This document shows positions 1 to 8,296 of a stretch of 36,824 nt of DNA, piece after piece. The DNA is taken from positions 1-36,824 of the forward strand of contig NZ_JFBD01000006.1 in the NCBI RefSeq assembly GCF_000709085.1, read 5' to 3'. Every line of letters begins with the position of its first letter. The first letter of the stretch is position 1. The DNA comes from Virgibacillus alimentarius. GTDB taxonomy: Bacteria; Bacillota; Bacilli; Bacillales; Amphibacillaceae. Both the position numbers and the translations under genes were made by a program. The notes under the pieces were generated by a model. The model had not been told where the DNA came from. It was given only the letters and a program-made list of their open reading frames with translations, and made no database searches.

Positions 1-80
1 TTTCTGTTTTTTGCTGGTTTAACTTCGTGTTGCTTTTTTTAAGTGAATTGCACCTTGATAATCAAATAGTTATTTATTTT

Positions 81-353
81 TCATACTACCGCAGGTCTTT
101 TCAACCAATGGTTGATTCGTTGAATGTATCCTTTCATAAATCCTATTCCAAAGAAGTTAATCCAACCAGTAGTGACCTCATTAATCTCCTGAATGATTTT
201 ACGAATATTGTGACCCCGGTTTCGTTTGGTAATCTGTTTTAGTTTCTTTTCAAAGCTTCTTTTAGATTTTATATGCGGACGAAAACCTGTTTCTTTATTC
301 ACCGTGTGCAAGCAGAAGCCTAAAAACTTACGTTTTGTAGGAGTACCTACTGC
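81..353 (-). pseudogene. Group II intron maturase, C-terminal fragment
   Basis: About 90 residues match the maturase-specific (domain X) region of group II intron proteins: TPTKRKFLGF, then a Lys/Arg-rich stretch with TKRNRGHNIRKI, then TTGWINFFGIG and INHWLKR. The reverse transcriptase domain with its YADD motif is absent, and the usual basic C-terminal tail and HNH region are replaced by a short out-of-register end (RPAVV, then stop). There is no credible start codon or ribosome binding site, because the sequence is entered from intron RNA-domain sequence. It is a dead fragment and cannot act as a splicing factor. Confidence 0.8.
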
Positions 354-404
354 CAAGCCTGTAGTGGACTTTCACCACGAGGCTATAGCCCATGCCGGGC
401 ACAC
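81..404 (-). mobile_element. Group IIC intron remnant, internally deleted
   Basis: Reading the minus strand from 404 downwards, the sequence opens GTGTGCCCGGCATGGGC, the conserved 5' end of bacterial class C group II introns, followed by GTGAAAGTCCAC as in domain I. After only about 45 nt it passes directly into codons for the C-terminal part of an intron maturase. Most of domain I, domains II-III and the reverse transcriptase are missing. The 5' end lies immediately behind the hairpin and T-run of the yerC terminator, the site class C introns favour. No domain V is visible between 80 and 1, so the 3' end is either lost or outside the window. The short sequence GGCAGTAG at the join could be microhomology used in the deletion; that is inference. 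Confidence 0.8.
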
Positions 405-442
405 TTTAAAAAATACCGCTGCCATGTTTTGGCATGCGGTAC
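405..442 (-). terminator. Rho-independent terminator of yerABC, intron insertion site
   Basis: On the minus strand TACCGCATGCCA pairs with TGGCAGCGGTA (one bulge), followed by TTTTTT. It starts one base past the yerC stop codon. The intron remnant begins right after the T-run. Confidence 0.85.
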
Positions 443-757
443 TTATTTTTGATTTTGCGTATCATCATCGCCTGTTATACGATCCAACACCATTTGATAT
501 CCATCGCTCCCAAAGTTAATACACCTGCGAACGCGTGATATGGTGGCGGTGGAAGCTTTTGTTTCTTTCTCGATGACACTATATGTGTCACCTTCCATTA
601 ACATTTTCGCAACCTGCAATCGCTGTGTAATGGAATGAATCTCCGACATGGTGGCAATGTCATCAAAAAATCGGTAACATTCCTCTCGGTTCTTTAGAGA
701 CAGAATGGCATCAAACAATTGATCTAACTGTTTACCGCGTAATTTATCAATTTGCAT
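443..757 (-). CDS. yerC: YerC/YecD family TrpR-like DNA-binding protein
   Basis: The 104-residue protein belongs to the TrpR-related YerC/YecD family of small helix-turn-helix proteins. The N-terminal half is helical (DKLRGKQLDQLFDAILSLK). The DNA-binding part follows as SEIHSITQRLQVAKML, then the turn and recognition helix around KASTATISRVRRC. The ATG at 757 is preferred over an in-frame GTG at 769 because AAGGTGG lies 8 nt before the ATG and would overlap the GTG. It is the last gene of a minus-strand run yerA-yerB-yerC, 19 nt after yerB, as in B. subtilis. The target genes of this family are not clear from sequence. The C-terminal acidic tail (TGDDDTQNQK) is unremarkable. Confidence 0.9.
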   Translation of the reverse strand: MQIDKLRGKQLDQLFDAILSLKNREECYRFFDDIATMSEIHSITQRLQVAKMLMEGDTYSVIEKETKASTATISRVRRCINFGSDGYQMVLDRITGDDDTQNQK

Positions 758-776
758 GAAGAAATCCACCTTCTTT

Positions 777-1778
777 CTAATCCTTTGATATATTCACGGA
801 TTGATGTATTCCCGGATCTGAGGGAACAATATTTACCCATGTTTTCCCAGGTATGAATCCTATATCTTGTCCATCCTGCTCTGGAATAATTCTGCCTCGT
901 TGGTTTATCCATTTAATATTCTTAACTTTCCCTTTTTGAAGGAGGTATGCATTTCCGCCGGATTCAAGGTCTATCGCACGACGGCCTTCTTCATCAATCA
1001 CCTCATGATCTGCTTCAACAATAAAAATATTAGTTGTTTTGATAGGTTTTTCAGAGTGAAGATCAATCATTTGTTCCTGACCGTTAAACCTTGTATATAT
1101 TTCTTCCTCTGAATTATAGTGATATGTCACTTTATCCTGTGTATTTGTTCCATACGTAATTTCCACATCTTGAGCAGGTTCTCCTGTTATTTTTTTACTT
1201 TTTTCAAGGAATGGTAATGGCTTATAATCACATGTTATATCATATCCTTTTACTTCCGCTTCCTCGTAGACAGCATCAAATTGTAAATAGGAATTATGAG
1301 GAGCTTTTCGAAAATCCTCCCGTTTAAACAAATGTTTATCGTTATCATAATAACCGCCATCCAGATGTTCTATTCCTCGAGCTTGAATCATTTTATCTAT
1401 ACTTTTTGCTGCACCATGATGGATGTACAATGTACCATAACGGTCAGCAAGTTCAAAGTAATATTCCCTTGCACTGCGGACTGGCCCAACTACTTCCGGC
1501 TTTTCACTCTGAAATAAAGCTAGAAACCTGGTAATGTCCCCTTCTGCTAGAATTTCAAATACAATGTCCGCTTTGGACAGTCCAGATTGAGGGCGTGCAT
1601 GGAGATGATTGTTCACCATTACACTTACAATTCGGTCGTTTGCCCCTTCTTTGGTTTCAAGGCCAGTGAGTGGATAAAAACCGTGGTCATAATCATCCGT
1701 TTCTTCTTTTTCTCCTGAACAAGCTGATAATAGTATAATAAATCCAAATAGAAAAATCCAAATAATTCTTTTGTTCAT
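777..1778 (-). CDS. yerB: YerB lipoprotein (DUF3048)
   Basis: Predicted membrane-anchored lipoprotein of about 333 residues. A short basic N-terminus (NKR), a hydrophobic stretch and the lipobox LLSAC place the lipidated cysteine near residue 20, so the protein should sit on the outer face of the cytoplasmic membrane. The rest matches the two-part DUF3048 family: an N-terminal part with VMVNNHLHARPQSGL and GPVRSAREYY, and a C-terminal part ending near WVNIVPSD. Its biochemical function is unknown. Two adjacent ATG codons are possible starts (1781 or 1778); AGAGGTG is better spaced (7 nt) from the second. It sits between yerA and yerC with no terminator visible on either side, so it is probably cotranscribed with them. 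Confidence 0.9.
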   Translation of the reverse strand: MNKRIIWIFLFGFIILLSACSGEKEETDDYDHGFYPLTGLETKEGANDRIVSVMVNNHLHARPQSGLSKADIVFEILAEGDITRFLALFQSEKPEVVGPVRSAREYYFELADRYGTLYIHHGAAKSIDKMIQARGIEHLDGGYYDNDKHLFKREDFRKAPHNSYLQFDAVYEEAEVKGYDITCDYKPLPFLEKSKKITGEPAQDVEITYGTNTQDKVTYHYNSEEEIYTRFNGQEQMIDLHSEKPIKTTNIFIVEADHEVIDEEGRRAIDLESGGNAYLLQKGKVKNIKWINQRGRIIPEQDGQDIGFIPGKTWVNIVPSDPGIHQSVNISKD

Positions 1779-1853
1779 CATTCTGCACCTCTAGTAAAAA
1801 AGAATAGCTATTAAACAGGGTTGCCAAAAAATAGAATGATAATAAAAAATAGA

Positions 1854-3599
1854 TTATCGCATAATTGCAGGAACAAGTAATTCTCTTTTCTTTACATCAA
1901 TAATCCCTTGCTGTGTTATGCGAATGTAAGGTAAGTGTGTTGCTGCCAAAAATAGTATACTATAAACTGGATCATCATACTTATAACCGTATTCTTTTAA
2001 TAACTTCTTCAACTGTTTTTCTTTGGAGATTAATGCAGTCATATCCCCTCTAAACATCATGCCACCCAGCCTCAAAGGAAGCTCAAAAACTATTTTTCCT
2101 TCATGGGCAAGGACAATCCCTCCACCAAGTTCCTTCATACGCTTCCAAGCTATTTTCATATCATATTTACTTTTTCCTATAAACACGATATCACCAGTTG
2201 TTGAATAAGAACTTACAAGTGCACCTAAGCGATCCGTAAAACCTCGGAGTGTTGTATTCACTCTCCATTTTCCTTCTCTATCCATTAAAATTAAAAATGC
2301 GTCACTTCTATTTCCAGGGAGTACATCCAACGTTACATCTGTTTCAATCGCATACGGTCTAATAATGACGTTGCTCATCATGTCCAGACCAATCGGAATA
2401 GAAAATTGCAAGTCGCTATCAGTGAGATCCCAGTCAAATTCCAGTTCATTGATACCGGATTTTTCCCAATCGATTACTGGTTCTCTTTCCCACTCCTTTT
2501 CTTCTCTTAGAATCCATTTTCCTTTCGCAAGCACTCCTACCGGATGTGGATTGTCCTTTGCTTTTAAAATATTAATGTGAGCAATACGACCCGGTGTAAT
2601 ACTTCCGATCTGTTCCTCTAGATTAAAATGTCTGGCAACATTGTATGTAGCCATTTGATATGCCTCTGATAGTGGAACACCTTTTTCGATTGCGATTTCG
2701 ATACATAAGTTCATCATACCATGTTCGTAAAAAGCTGGTGTTGCACCATCCGTAGTCATCGTAAAGTTTTCAAATGATGTAATTCCTTCTGCAAGAATTT
2801 CCTCTAACAAAAGTGGAAGATCTGGACGAATAGACGAATGCCTAAGTCCTACCTGATAACCTAAGCGAAGACGTCTAAGCACTTCTTCTCCGGTAATGGA
2901 TTCATGATCAGCTGAAACGCCAAATAATTTCATCTTTGTTAATGTTGATTCAGATGCACCAGGCAGGTGACCCTCTACTGGTTTGCCGAGTCTCTTTGAT
3001 TCCTGCATCCAATATAGTAGTCGGTCATCACCTGCAAGCAATTTCGGCCACGATGTAAGCTCCCCGCTCTGGATTACAGAAGGATTGGAGATCCATGACA
3101 GTATATCTTCACTATCCAAAAATTCATCCTCGTTTTGCAAGGCAGATTGGGAATCCATCCGAGCCCACCAAAACATAGATATAGGTAATTGATTAAAGTT
3201 TTCTATCAAGGAAAACGCTTTCTTTCTCTCTAATAAAAAAAGCCATGTTAAATTGTCGTTAATCAGTGTTGTTGTCCCGAACTTCGCTACATGGTTTGCT
3301 AGGTTTTCTGGATTATATAACTGGCTTGGATGTGCATGTGGTTCAATGTAGCCAGGGACCAAAAATTGTCCGGTACAATCCACTATTTCTGTTTCCTCAT
3401 TGTATTGTTCTGGTAACTTATCTCCAACATAAACAATTCGATCGTTCAAAATCCATATATTTTTATTTAGCCATTCTTTTGTATAACCATTAAAATATGT
3501 GCCATTTTTTAGTACCAATGTTGGTGAAACTTCTCCTTCAATAACGGCTACATGTTCTCGTCTTTCGCGGTTTCTCCAGTAATGTCCATTTTCTAACAT
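1854..3599 (-). CDS. yerA: YerA, adenine deaminase-like amidohydrolase
   Basis: A 581-residue member of the adenine deaminase branch of the amidohydrolase superfamily, close in length to B. subtilis YerA. Visible motifs are the metal-binding HxH in PGYIEPHAHP (His88, His90), GHLPGAS and ADHESITGEE in the barrel, TTDGATP, and the C-terminal adenine-deaminase domain with SYSTTGDIVFIG and GGGIVLAHEG. Adenine deaminases convert adenine to hypoxanthine plus ammonia. YerA is a paralogue of the established enzyme AdeC, and its own substrate is not proven by the sequence. GGAGAG lies 8 nt before the ATG. It follows purD after a terminator and begins the yerABC run. If active, it would feed purine salvage beside a damaged de novo pathway. 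Confidence 0.88.
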   Translation of the reverse strand: MLENGHYWRNRERREHVAVIEGEVSPTLVLKNGTYFNGYTKEWLNKNIWILNDRIVYVGDKLPEQYNEETEIVDCTGQFLVPGYIEPHAHPSQLYNPENLANHVAKFGTTTLINDNLTWLFLLERKKAFSLIENFNQLPISMFWWARMDSQSALQNEDEFLDSEDILSWISNPSVIQSGELTSWPKLLAGDDRLLYWMQESKRLGKPVEGHLPGASESTLTKMKLFGVSADHESITGEEVLRRLRLGYQVGLRHSSIRPDLPLLLEEILAEGITSFENFTMTTDGATPAFYEHGMMNLCIEIAIEKGVPLSEAYQMATYNVARHFNLEEQIGSITPGRIAHINILKAKDNPHPVGVLAKGKWILREEKEWEREPVIDWEKSGINELEFDWDLTDSDLQFSIPIGLDMMSNVIIRPYAIETDVTLDVLPGNRSDAFLILMDREGKWRVNTTLRGFTDRLGALVSSYSTTGDIVFIGKSKYDMKIAWKRMKELGGGIVLAHEGKIVFELPLRLGGMMFRGDMTALISKEKQLKKLLKEYGYKYDDPVYSILFLAATHLPYIRITQQGIIDVKKRELLVPAIMR

Positions 3600-3746
3600 A
3601 AAAACAACTCTCCATTTATTTAACTACTATTTCCTTCATCTTATCATATTTTACTTTCACACACTAAAGTTTCCTTTTAAAAAAGATGAATTTTTTGTGA
3701 CACACCTTTTTACACTGCTCTTTTCCTAAAGTTTGTTTTGTTCTAA

Positions 3747-3798
3747 TGACACAGTAGAAGTATTTGCTTTGTCAAGAAGCGACATGTTTCATGAAACA
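3747..3798 (-). promoter_or_regulatory. Candidate yerA promoter with adjacent palindrome
   Basis: The 264-nt gap between purD and yerA holds no gene. On the minus strand TTGACA (3770-3775) is followed after 18 nt by TGTCAT, a weak -10 match. Just upstream of the -35 is the perfect palindrome TGTTTCATGAAACA (3785-3798), a possible operator. No regulator is identified. The leader down to the yerA start is AT-rich and has no clear structure. Confidence 0.35.
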
Positions 3799-3807
3799 GT
3801 TTTAACA

Positions 3808-3841
3808 AAGAAAAAAAGCATGCCCTTTTTCTAGCATGCCT
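3808..3841 (-). terminator. Terminator of the purine cluster (after purD)
   Basis: On the minus strand GCATGC (with flanking GAG) pairs with a second GCATGC across a 10-nt loop and is followed by TTTTTTTC. It lies 23 nt past the purD stop and separates the pur cluster from yerABC. Confidence 0.85.
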
Positions 3842-3863
3842 CGATTGATCCTACGTATTGAGT

Positions 3864-5117
3864 TTAATTTTTGCCTATATCTTTTCGATAATAAAATCCT
3901 TCCGCTTGTTCCAGTGGCTGTAGTGTTTCGTACACTGCAGCGGTAGCAGTTTGCAGGGAACCTCCATTTGCGCCAACTAATAGAACTCTTCCACCATTGG
4001 ACCGGTAACTTCCTTCCACTTGTTTTGTCCCTGCGTGAATAACAAAGGAGTCTTTACATACATTGATTTCCGGAAGTAAAACATCTTTCTCACAAGCTTG
4101 TGGGTAACCCTTCGAGGCGACAACAACTCCTGCACAAACCCCGTCTTTCCATTCTAAGCTTGGATCTTTTCCGGCCAAAACATCGAGAAATACCTGCAAG
4201 AGGTCATTTTCTAATAAAGGTAATACGACTTGTGTTTCGGGATCACCAAAACGTGTATTAAATTCAATTACCTTTGGCCCATCTTCCGTCATAATCAAGC
4301 CTGCATAAAGGATTCCTGTAAAATTCCGCCCTTCTTCCATCATCCCATTAGCTGTTTTCTGCATAATTGCTTCACAAGTAAATGCTAAATCTCTCGTAGA
4401 TACATCAGAAACCGGAGCATAGGCGCCCATGCCTCCAGTATTTGGACCCTGGTCGTTATCATAAGCGCGTTTATGGTCTCTTGCTGTTACCATTGGATAA
4501 ACATTATATTCATGAACAAATGCCATTAACGAAAATTCTTTTCCTTCCAAAAATTCTTCTATAACGACCTTTGGTGTTTCACCTTTCTGGGAAAAGACTT
4601 TTGCAATGAGCATATCATCGATCGCCTTTAATGCTTCCTCAATTGTTTCAGCCACAACAACGCCTTTACCTGCTGCTAATCCATCCGCTTTAATAACGAT
4701 AGGTGCACCTTTTTTCTCAATATATGCTTTTGCCTCATTTGGATCAGTGAAGGTTGTATGTTCTGCTGTTGGGATATTATATTTTTTCATAAACTTTTTA
4801 GCGAAGTCTTTACTTCCTTCAAGCAAAGCAGCTTCTTTTGTTGGGGCAAAAATAGCTAGCCTGTTTTCTTGAAATCGGTTTGCTATACCAGCATTTAAAG
4901 GTGCTTCAGGTCCAACGATGGTTAAATCTATCTGACTTTCTTTAGCGAATGCTATTAATCCATCAAAATCCATTTCATCGATAGGTACACATGTAGCTTG
5001 TTTAGCGATACCTCCATTCCCCGGGGCAGCATATAAACCGGTAATCTCCTCGCTCTCCTTGAGCTTCATGATTATGCTATGTTCACGTCCGCCACGTCCC
5101 ACAACTAATACATTCAT
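3864..5117 (-). CDS. purD: Phosphoribosylamine-glycine ligase (GAR synthetase)
   Basis: This cytosolic ATP-grasp enzyme joins phosphoribosylamine and glycine to give GAR, the second step of de novo purine synthesis. The 417-residue protein has normal family length and intact motifs: N-terminal VLVVGRGGREHS, IVGPEAPL, the ATP-grasp core VIKADGLAAGKGVVV, ARDHKRAYD, GPNTGGMGAY and FNTRFGDPETQVVLPLL. The ATG at 5117 is chosen over an in-frame GTG at 5129 because AAAGGG lies upstream at a usable distance and MNVLVVG is the family N-terminus. It is the last gene of the cluster, 21 nt after purH. B. subtilis has yezC after purD; no such gene is present here. Nothing suggests inactivation. Confidence 0.97.
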   Translation of the reverse strand: MNVLVVGRGGREHSIIMKLKESEEITGLYAAPGNGGIAKQATCVPIDEMDFDGLIAFAKESQIDLTIVGPEAPLNAGIANRFQENRLAIFAPTKEAALLEGSKDFAKKFMKKYNIPTAEHTTFTDPNEAKAYIEKKGAPIVIKADGLAAGKGVVVAETIEEALKAIDDMLIAKVFSQKGETPKVVIEEFLEGKEFSLMAFVHEYNVYPMVTARDHKRAYDNDQGPNTGGMGAYAPVSDVSTRDLAFTCEAIMQKTANGMMEEGRNFTGILYAGLIMTEDGPKVIEFNTRFGDPETQVVLPLLENDLLQVFLDVLAGKDPSLEWKDGVCAGVVVASKGYPQACEKDVLLPEINVCKDSFVIHAGTKQVEGSYRSNGGRVLLVGANGGSLQTATAAVYETLQPLEQAEGFYYRKDIGKN

Positions 5118-5138
5118 TTGAATAAACACCCTTTATTT

Positions 5139-6671
5139 TTAATGTTTGAAATGACGCATACCTGTATAAACCATTGCTATTCCATGCTTATCACATACAT
5201 CAATTGAATCTTGATCCCGTTTTGATCCACCAGGCTGAATGATTGCCGTAATACCAGCTTCAGCAGCAGCTTCGACCGTATCCGGCATTGGGAAGAATGC
5301 ATCAGATGCAAGTACAGATCCTTGTGCTTTTTGTTTCGCTTGTTCAATGGCAATATTTGCCGCACCAATTCGGTTCATCTGGCCTGCGCCAACACCAATT
5401 GTTTGCTTATCCTTTGCTAGAACAATCGCATTGGATTTCACGTGTTTTACTGCTTTCCAAGCAAAAAATAGGTCGTTTAACTCTTTTTCTGTTGGCTGAC
5501 GTTTTGTAGGATAAGATAATTGATCAGTCGTCAATTCTCCGGTATCCCTATCTTGCAGTAAAATTCCGCCTTTTACCGTAGAAATGCGCTTTGATTTTTT
5601 TTCCGTATGATCCATTGGCAGTTTTAACAAGCGAATATTTTTCTTTTTCGTTAAAATTTCTAATGCGTCATCCGTAAAACTTGGTGCAATCACGATTTCT
5701 AGAAAGATTTCACTTAACTGCTGTGCTGTTTCCACATCTATTTCTCTATTACAAGTGACAATCCCGCCAAAAATCGATGTAGAATCTGCTTCATAGGCTT
5801 TAGCAAATGCACTCGATATATTTGTTGACACACCAATACCACACGGATTCATATGCTTAACTGCTACAGCAGCAGGCTCATTATACTCAGCTATCATTTC
5901 AAGTGCTGCACTTGCGTCTTGAATATTATTAAAGGAGAGTTCTTTTCCATGGAGTTGCTCCGCTGTCGCCAGGCTCATCCCTGAACTTTTCACGTCCCGG
6001 TAGAAAGCTGCCTCCTGATGTGGATTCTCTCCGTAGCGAAGTGTTTGAACTCTTTCAAATGTAGGTGTATACGTTTTAGGGAAGGTCATCCCAGAGTCTT
6101 CTGTAAAGTATCCCGCGATCATGGCATCATAGTTTGCCGTATGTCTGAATACCTTTGATGCTAGCTCCTTGCGTTTTTCAACAGTTAATTCATTTTTCTC
6201 GATACCTTTTAATACTTGCTCATAGTCAGACGGATCAACAACTACAGTAATATTTTTAAAGTTTTTCGCAGCTGCACGTAACATCGTCGGACCGCCAATA
6301 TCAATATTTTCAATAATTTCCGCTTCAGAAACACCTTCTTTAGCTAGTGTTTGCTTAAATGGATATAAATTGACAACTACTATTTCGATCGGATCAATTT
6401 TATGATTTTTCAGTTGTTCTTTATGGGACGGATTCTCCATGTCAGCTAATAAAGCCCCGTGAATAAACGGATGTAAAGTCTTCACTCGCCCATCCAGTAT
6501 CTCAGGAAAATCTGTTACTGCCTCTACTGCTTTAACTGGGATATTTGCCTGTTGTATCTTTTTTAGTGTACCGCCAGTTGAAATAATTTCATATCCTAAA
6601 TCAACAAGACCTTTAGCAAACGTTTCGATGTTTTCTTTATTAGACACACTAATTAGTGCTCGCTTTGTCAT
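5139..6671 (-). CDS. purH: Bifunctional AICAR transformylase / IMP cyclohydrolase
   Basis: This 510-residue enzyme carries out the last two steps to IMP: formylation of AICAR by 10-formyl-THF, then ring closure. The N-terminal cyclohydrolase domain has STGGT, DGRVKTLHP and NIDIGGPTMLRAA. The transformylase domain has LRYGENPHQEAAFY, the catalytic KHMNPCG, SIFGGIV, and the C-terminal DAFFPMPDTVE and IIQPGGSKRDQDS. All catalytic motifs are present. The ATG at 6671 follows GAGGAG by 7 nt; an in-frame codon 15 nt upstream would overlap that site. Apart from de novo synthesis, PurH also returns the AICAR made during histidine synthesis to IMP, which is a reason to keep it even if the upper pathway is broken. 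Confidence 0.97.
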   Translation of the reverse strand: MTKRALISVSNKENIETFAKGLVDLGYEIISTGGTLKKIQQANIPVKAVEAVTDFPEILDGRVKTLHPFIHGALLADMENPSHKEQLKNHKIDPIEIVVVNLYPFKQTLAKEGVSEAEIIENIDIGGPTMLRAAAKNFKNITVVVDPSDYEQVLKGIEKNELTVEKRKELASKVFRHTANYDAMIAGYFTEDSGMTFPKTYTPTFERVQTLRYGENPHQEAAFYRDVKSSGMSLATAEQLHGKELSFNNIQDASAALEMIAEYNEPAAVAVKHMNPCGIGVSTNISSAFAKAYEADSTSIFGGIVTCNREIDVETAQQLSEIFLEIVIAPSFTDDALEILTKKKNIRLLKLPMDHTEKKSKRISTVKGGILLQDRDTGELTTDQLSYPTKRQPTEKELNDLFFAWKAVKHVKSNAIVLAKDKQTIGVGAGQMNRIGAANIAIEQAKQKAQGSVLASDAFFPMPDTVEAAAEAGITAIIQPGGSKRDQDSIDVCDKHGIAMVYTGMRHFKH

Positions 6672-6693
6672 GAAAAAACTCCTCACTATTTGA

Positions 6694-7257
6694 TTACTTT
6701 TTTAAAATAAGCTGCTTAACTACTTCCGGATATAATTGATGCTCTGTTTGCTGGATTCTTTGTTTTAATGTCTCTTTTGTATCACCCTGTAAAACTGGTA
6801 CTTCTCGCTGAGCGATAATCGGTCCGGTGTCAACACCTTTATCTACAAAATGAACAGTGACACCCGTCTTGTCTACTCCGGCTTGATACGCGCGTTCGAT
6901 TGCATCTTTACCTGGAAATTTCGGAAGTAGGGATGGATGAATGTTGATCATTCTACCTTCAAAAACATTTAAAAGGGTTGGCCCTACAATGCGCATATAA
7001 CCAGCCAAAAAGATCCATTCAACCTTTGCTTCTTGCAGTTTTTCTACTATTTGTTTTTCATAAGCTTCTTTCGAATGAAATTCCTTTGGCTGACATACAA
7101 ATGTCGAAATCCCTCTAAGATTTGCTTTGTCCACAACAACTGCACCAGGTTTATCACAAACTAATAGAACAATATCGCAAGCAAGATCTGCTTTATTTAT
7201 GATTGCTTCGAAATTACTTCCCGTGCCAGAAGCAAATACAGCTGCTTTTTTACGCAT
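6694..7257 (-). CDS. purN: GAR transformylase, 10-formyl-THF dependent
   Basis: Converts GAR to FGAR using 10-formyl-tetrahydrofolate. The 187-residue protein has the N-terminal phosphate-binding [12 protein letters not shown], the catalytic Asn-x-His in [13 protein letters not shown], and the catalytic Asp in [14 protein letters not shown], so the Asn-His-Asp triad is complete. The start is placed at the ATG at 7257, which overlaps the end of purM by 8 nt; AAGGAG about 12 nt upstream lies inside purM, which suggests translational coupling. The usual family start [11 protein letters not shown] agrees. No sign of decay. Confidence 0.95.
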   Translation of the reverse strand: MRKKAAVFASGTGSNFEAIINKADLACDIVLLVCDKPGAVVVDKANLRGISTFVCQPKEFHSKEAYEKQIVEKLQEAKVEWIFLAGYMRIVGPTLLNVFEGRMINIHPSLLPKFPGKDAIERAYQAGVDKTGVTVHFVDKGVDTGPIIAQREVPVLQGDTKETLKQRIQQTEHQLYPEVVKQLILKK

Positions 7258-8272
7258 GAGTAAAATGCACTCCTTCATTTGCTGTCACTGTTCCAATAAC
7301 CGCTGCTTCTTCTCCTTTTTTCTTTAAAATGGACAGGGCGCTTGCCACATTGGACTCTGCCACAACAATTGCCATACCAATTCCCATGTTAAAAACGCCA
7401 TACATATCTTGATCTGAAATATTCCCCTTTCCCTGTAAGAAGGTGAAAATTTCAGGAACATTCCAGCTAGTTCTATCTAGTTCCACTCCTAATCCTTCCG
7501 GAAGCATGCGTGGGAAATTTTCATAAAAGCCCCCTCCAGTTATATGAGAAATCCCTTTGACCGTTATTTTTTCTGTAACAGATTGTATTTGCTTTGCATA
7601 TATTTTGGTCGGGGTTAACAGAATCTCGCCTAACGTCTTTGTAAATCCATCATAAACTTTAGATAAATCGAGATCCTCTATTATTTTCCGTACTAGTGAA
7701 TAACCATTGGAGTGGATACCACTGGAAGGAAGGCCAATGATCACGTCACCTGCTTCGATAGATTCACCTGTTATCAGCTTCGATTTTTCAGCAATACCGA
7801 CTGTAAATCCTGCTAAATCATATTCATTATCCGCGTACATGCTAGGCATTTCTGCGGTTTCTCCACCGATTAAAGCTGCTCCGGCTTCTATACACCCTTC
7901 AGAAACACCAGCAACGATTTGTTCAATGACAGCAGGATCATTTTGTCCACAGCCGATATAATCAAGGAAAAATAAAGGCTTAGCTCCTTGAGCAACAACA
8001 TCATTTACACACATAGCCACTAAATCAATTCCAATTGTATGATGGCGATTTAATTGAAAAGCAAGCTTTAACTTCGTTCCCACGCCATCTGTTCCCGAAA
8101 CGAGGACTGGTTCCTCATATTTCAAAGATGTTAATTCAAATAATCCGCCAAAGGCGCCAATTCCTCCAAGTACTTCTGAACGTGTTGTTTTGGCAATATG
8201 CTTTTTCATCCTCTCAACAGCTTCATAACCTTTTTCGACATCGACACCTGCATTTTTATAAACATCTGACAT
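7250..8272 (-). CDS. purM: Phosphoribosylformylglycinamidine cyclo-ligase (AIR synthetase)
   Basis: Closes the imidazole ring, turning FGAM and ATP into AIR. AIR is the branch point between purines and the thiamine pyrimidine moiety made by ThiC. The 340-residue protein has full length for the AIRS family. Motifs include [14 protein letters not shown] near residue 60, [50 protein letters not shown] and a glycine-rich [13 protein letters not shown]. All appear intact. GGAGG lies about 10 nt before the ATG. It is 24 nt downstream of purF and overlaps purN. Confidence 0.97.
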   Translation of the reverse strand: MSDVYKNAGVDVEKGYEAVERMKKHIAKTTRSEVLGGIGAFGGLFELTSLKYEEPVLVSGTDGVGTKLKLAFQLNRHHTIGIDLVAMCVNDVVAQGAKPLFFLDYIGCGQNDPAVIEQIVAGVSEGCIEAGAALIGGETAEMPSMYADNEYDLAGFTVGIAEKSKLITGESIEAGDVIIGLPSSGIHSNGYSLVRKIIEDLDLSKVYDGFTKTLGEILLTPTKIYAKQIQSVTEKITVKGISHITGGGFYENFPRMLPEGLGVELDRTSWNVPEIFTFLQGKGNISDQDMYGVFNMGIGMAIVVAESNVASALSILKKKGEEAAVIGTVTANEGVHFTHA

Positions 8273-8296
8273 TTCAGCACATCCTCCAGCATTTTG

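Noticed and set aside
226-519. Plus-strand reading frame over the intron remnant and yerC end
   Set aside because: It runs antisense through the maturase fragment, terminator and yerC, with no ribosome binding site or recognisable product.
724-912. 62-residue minus-strand frame overlapping yerB and yerC
   Set aside because: It is out of frame within the well-supported end of yerB.
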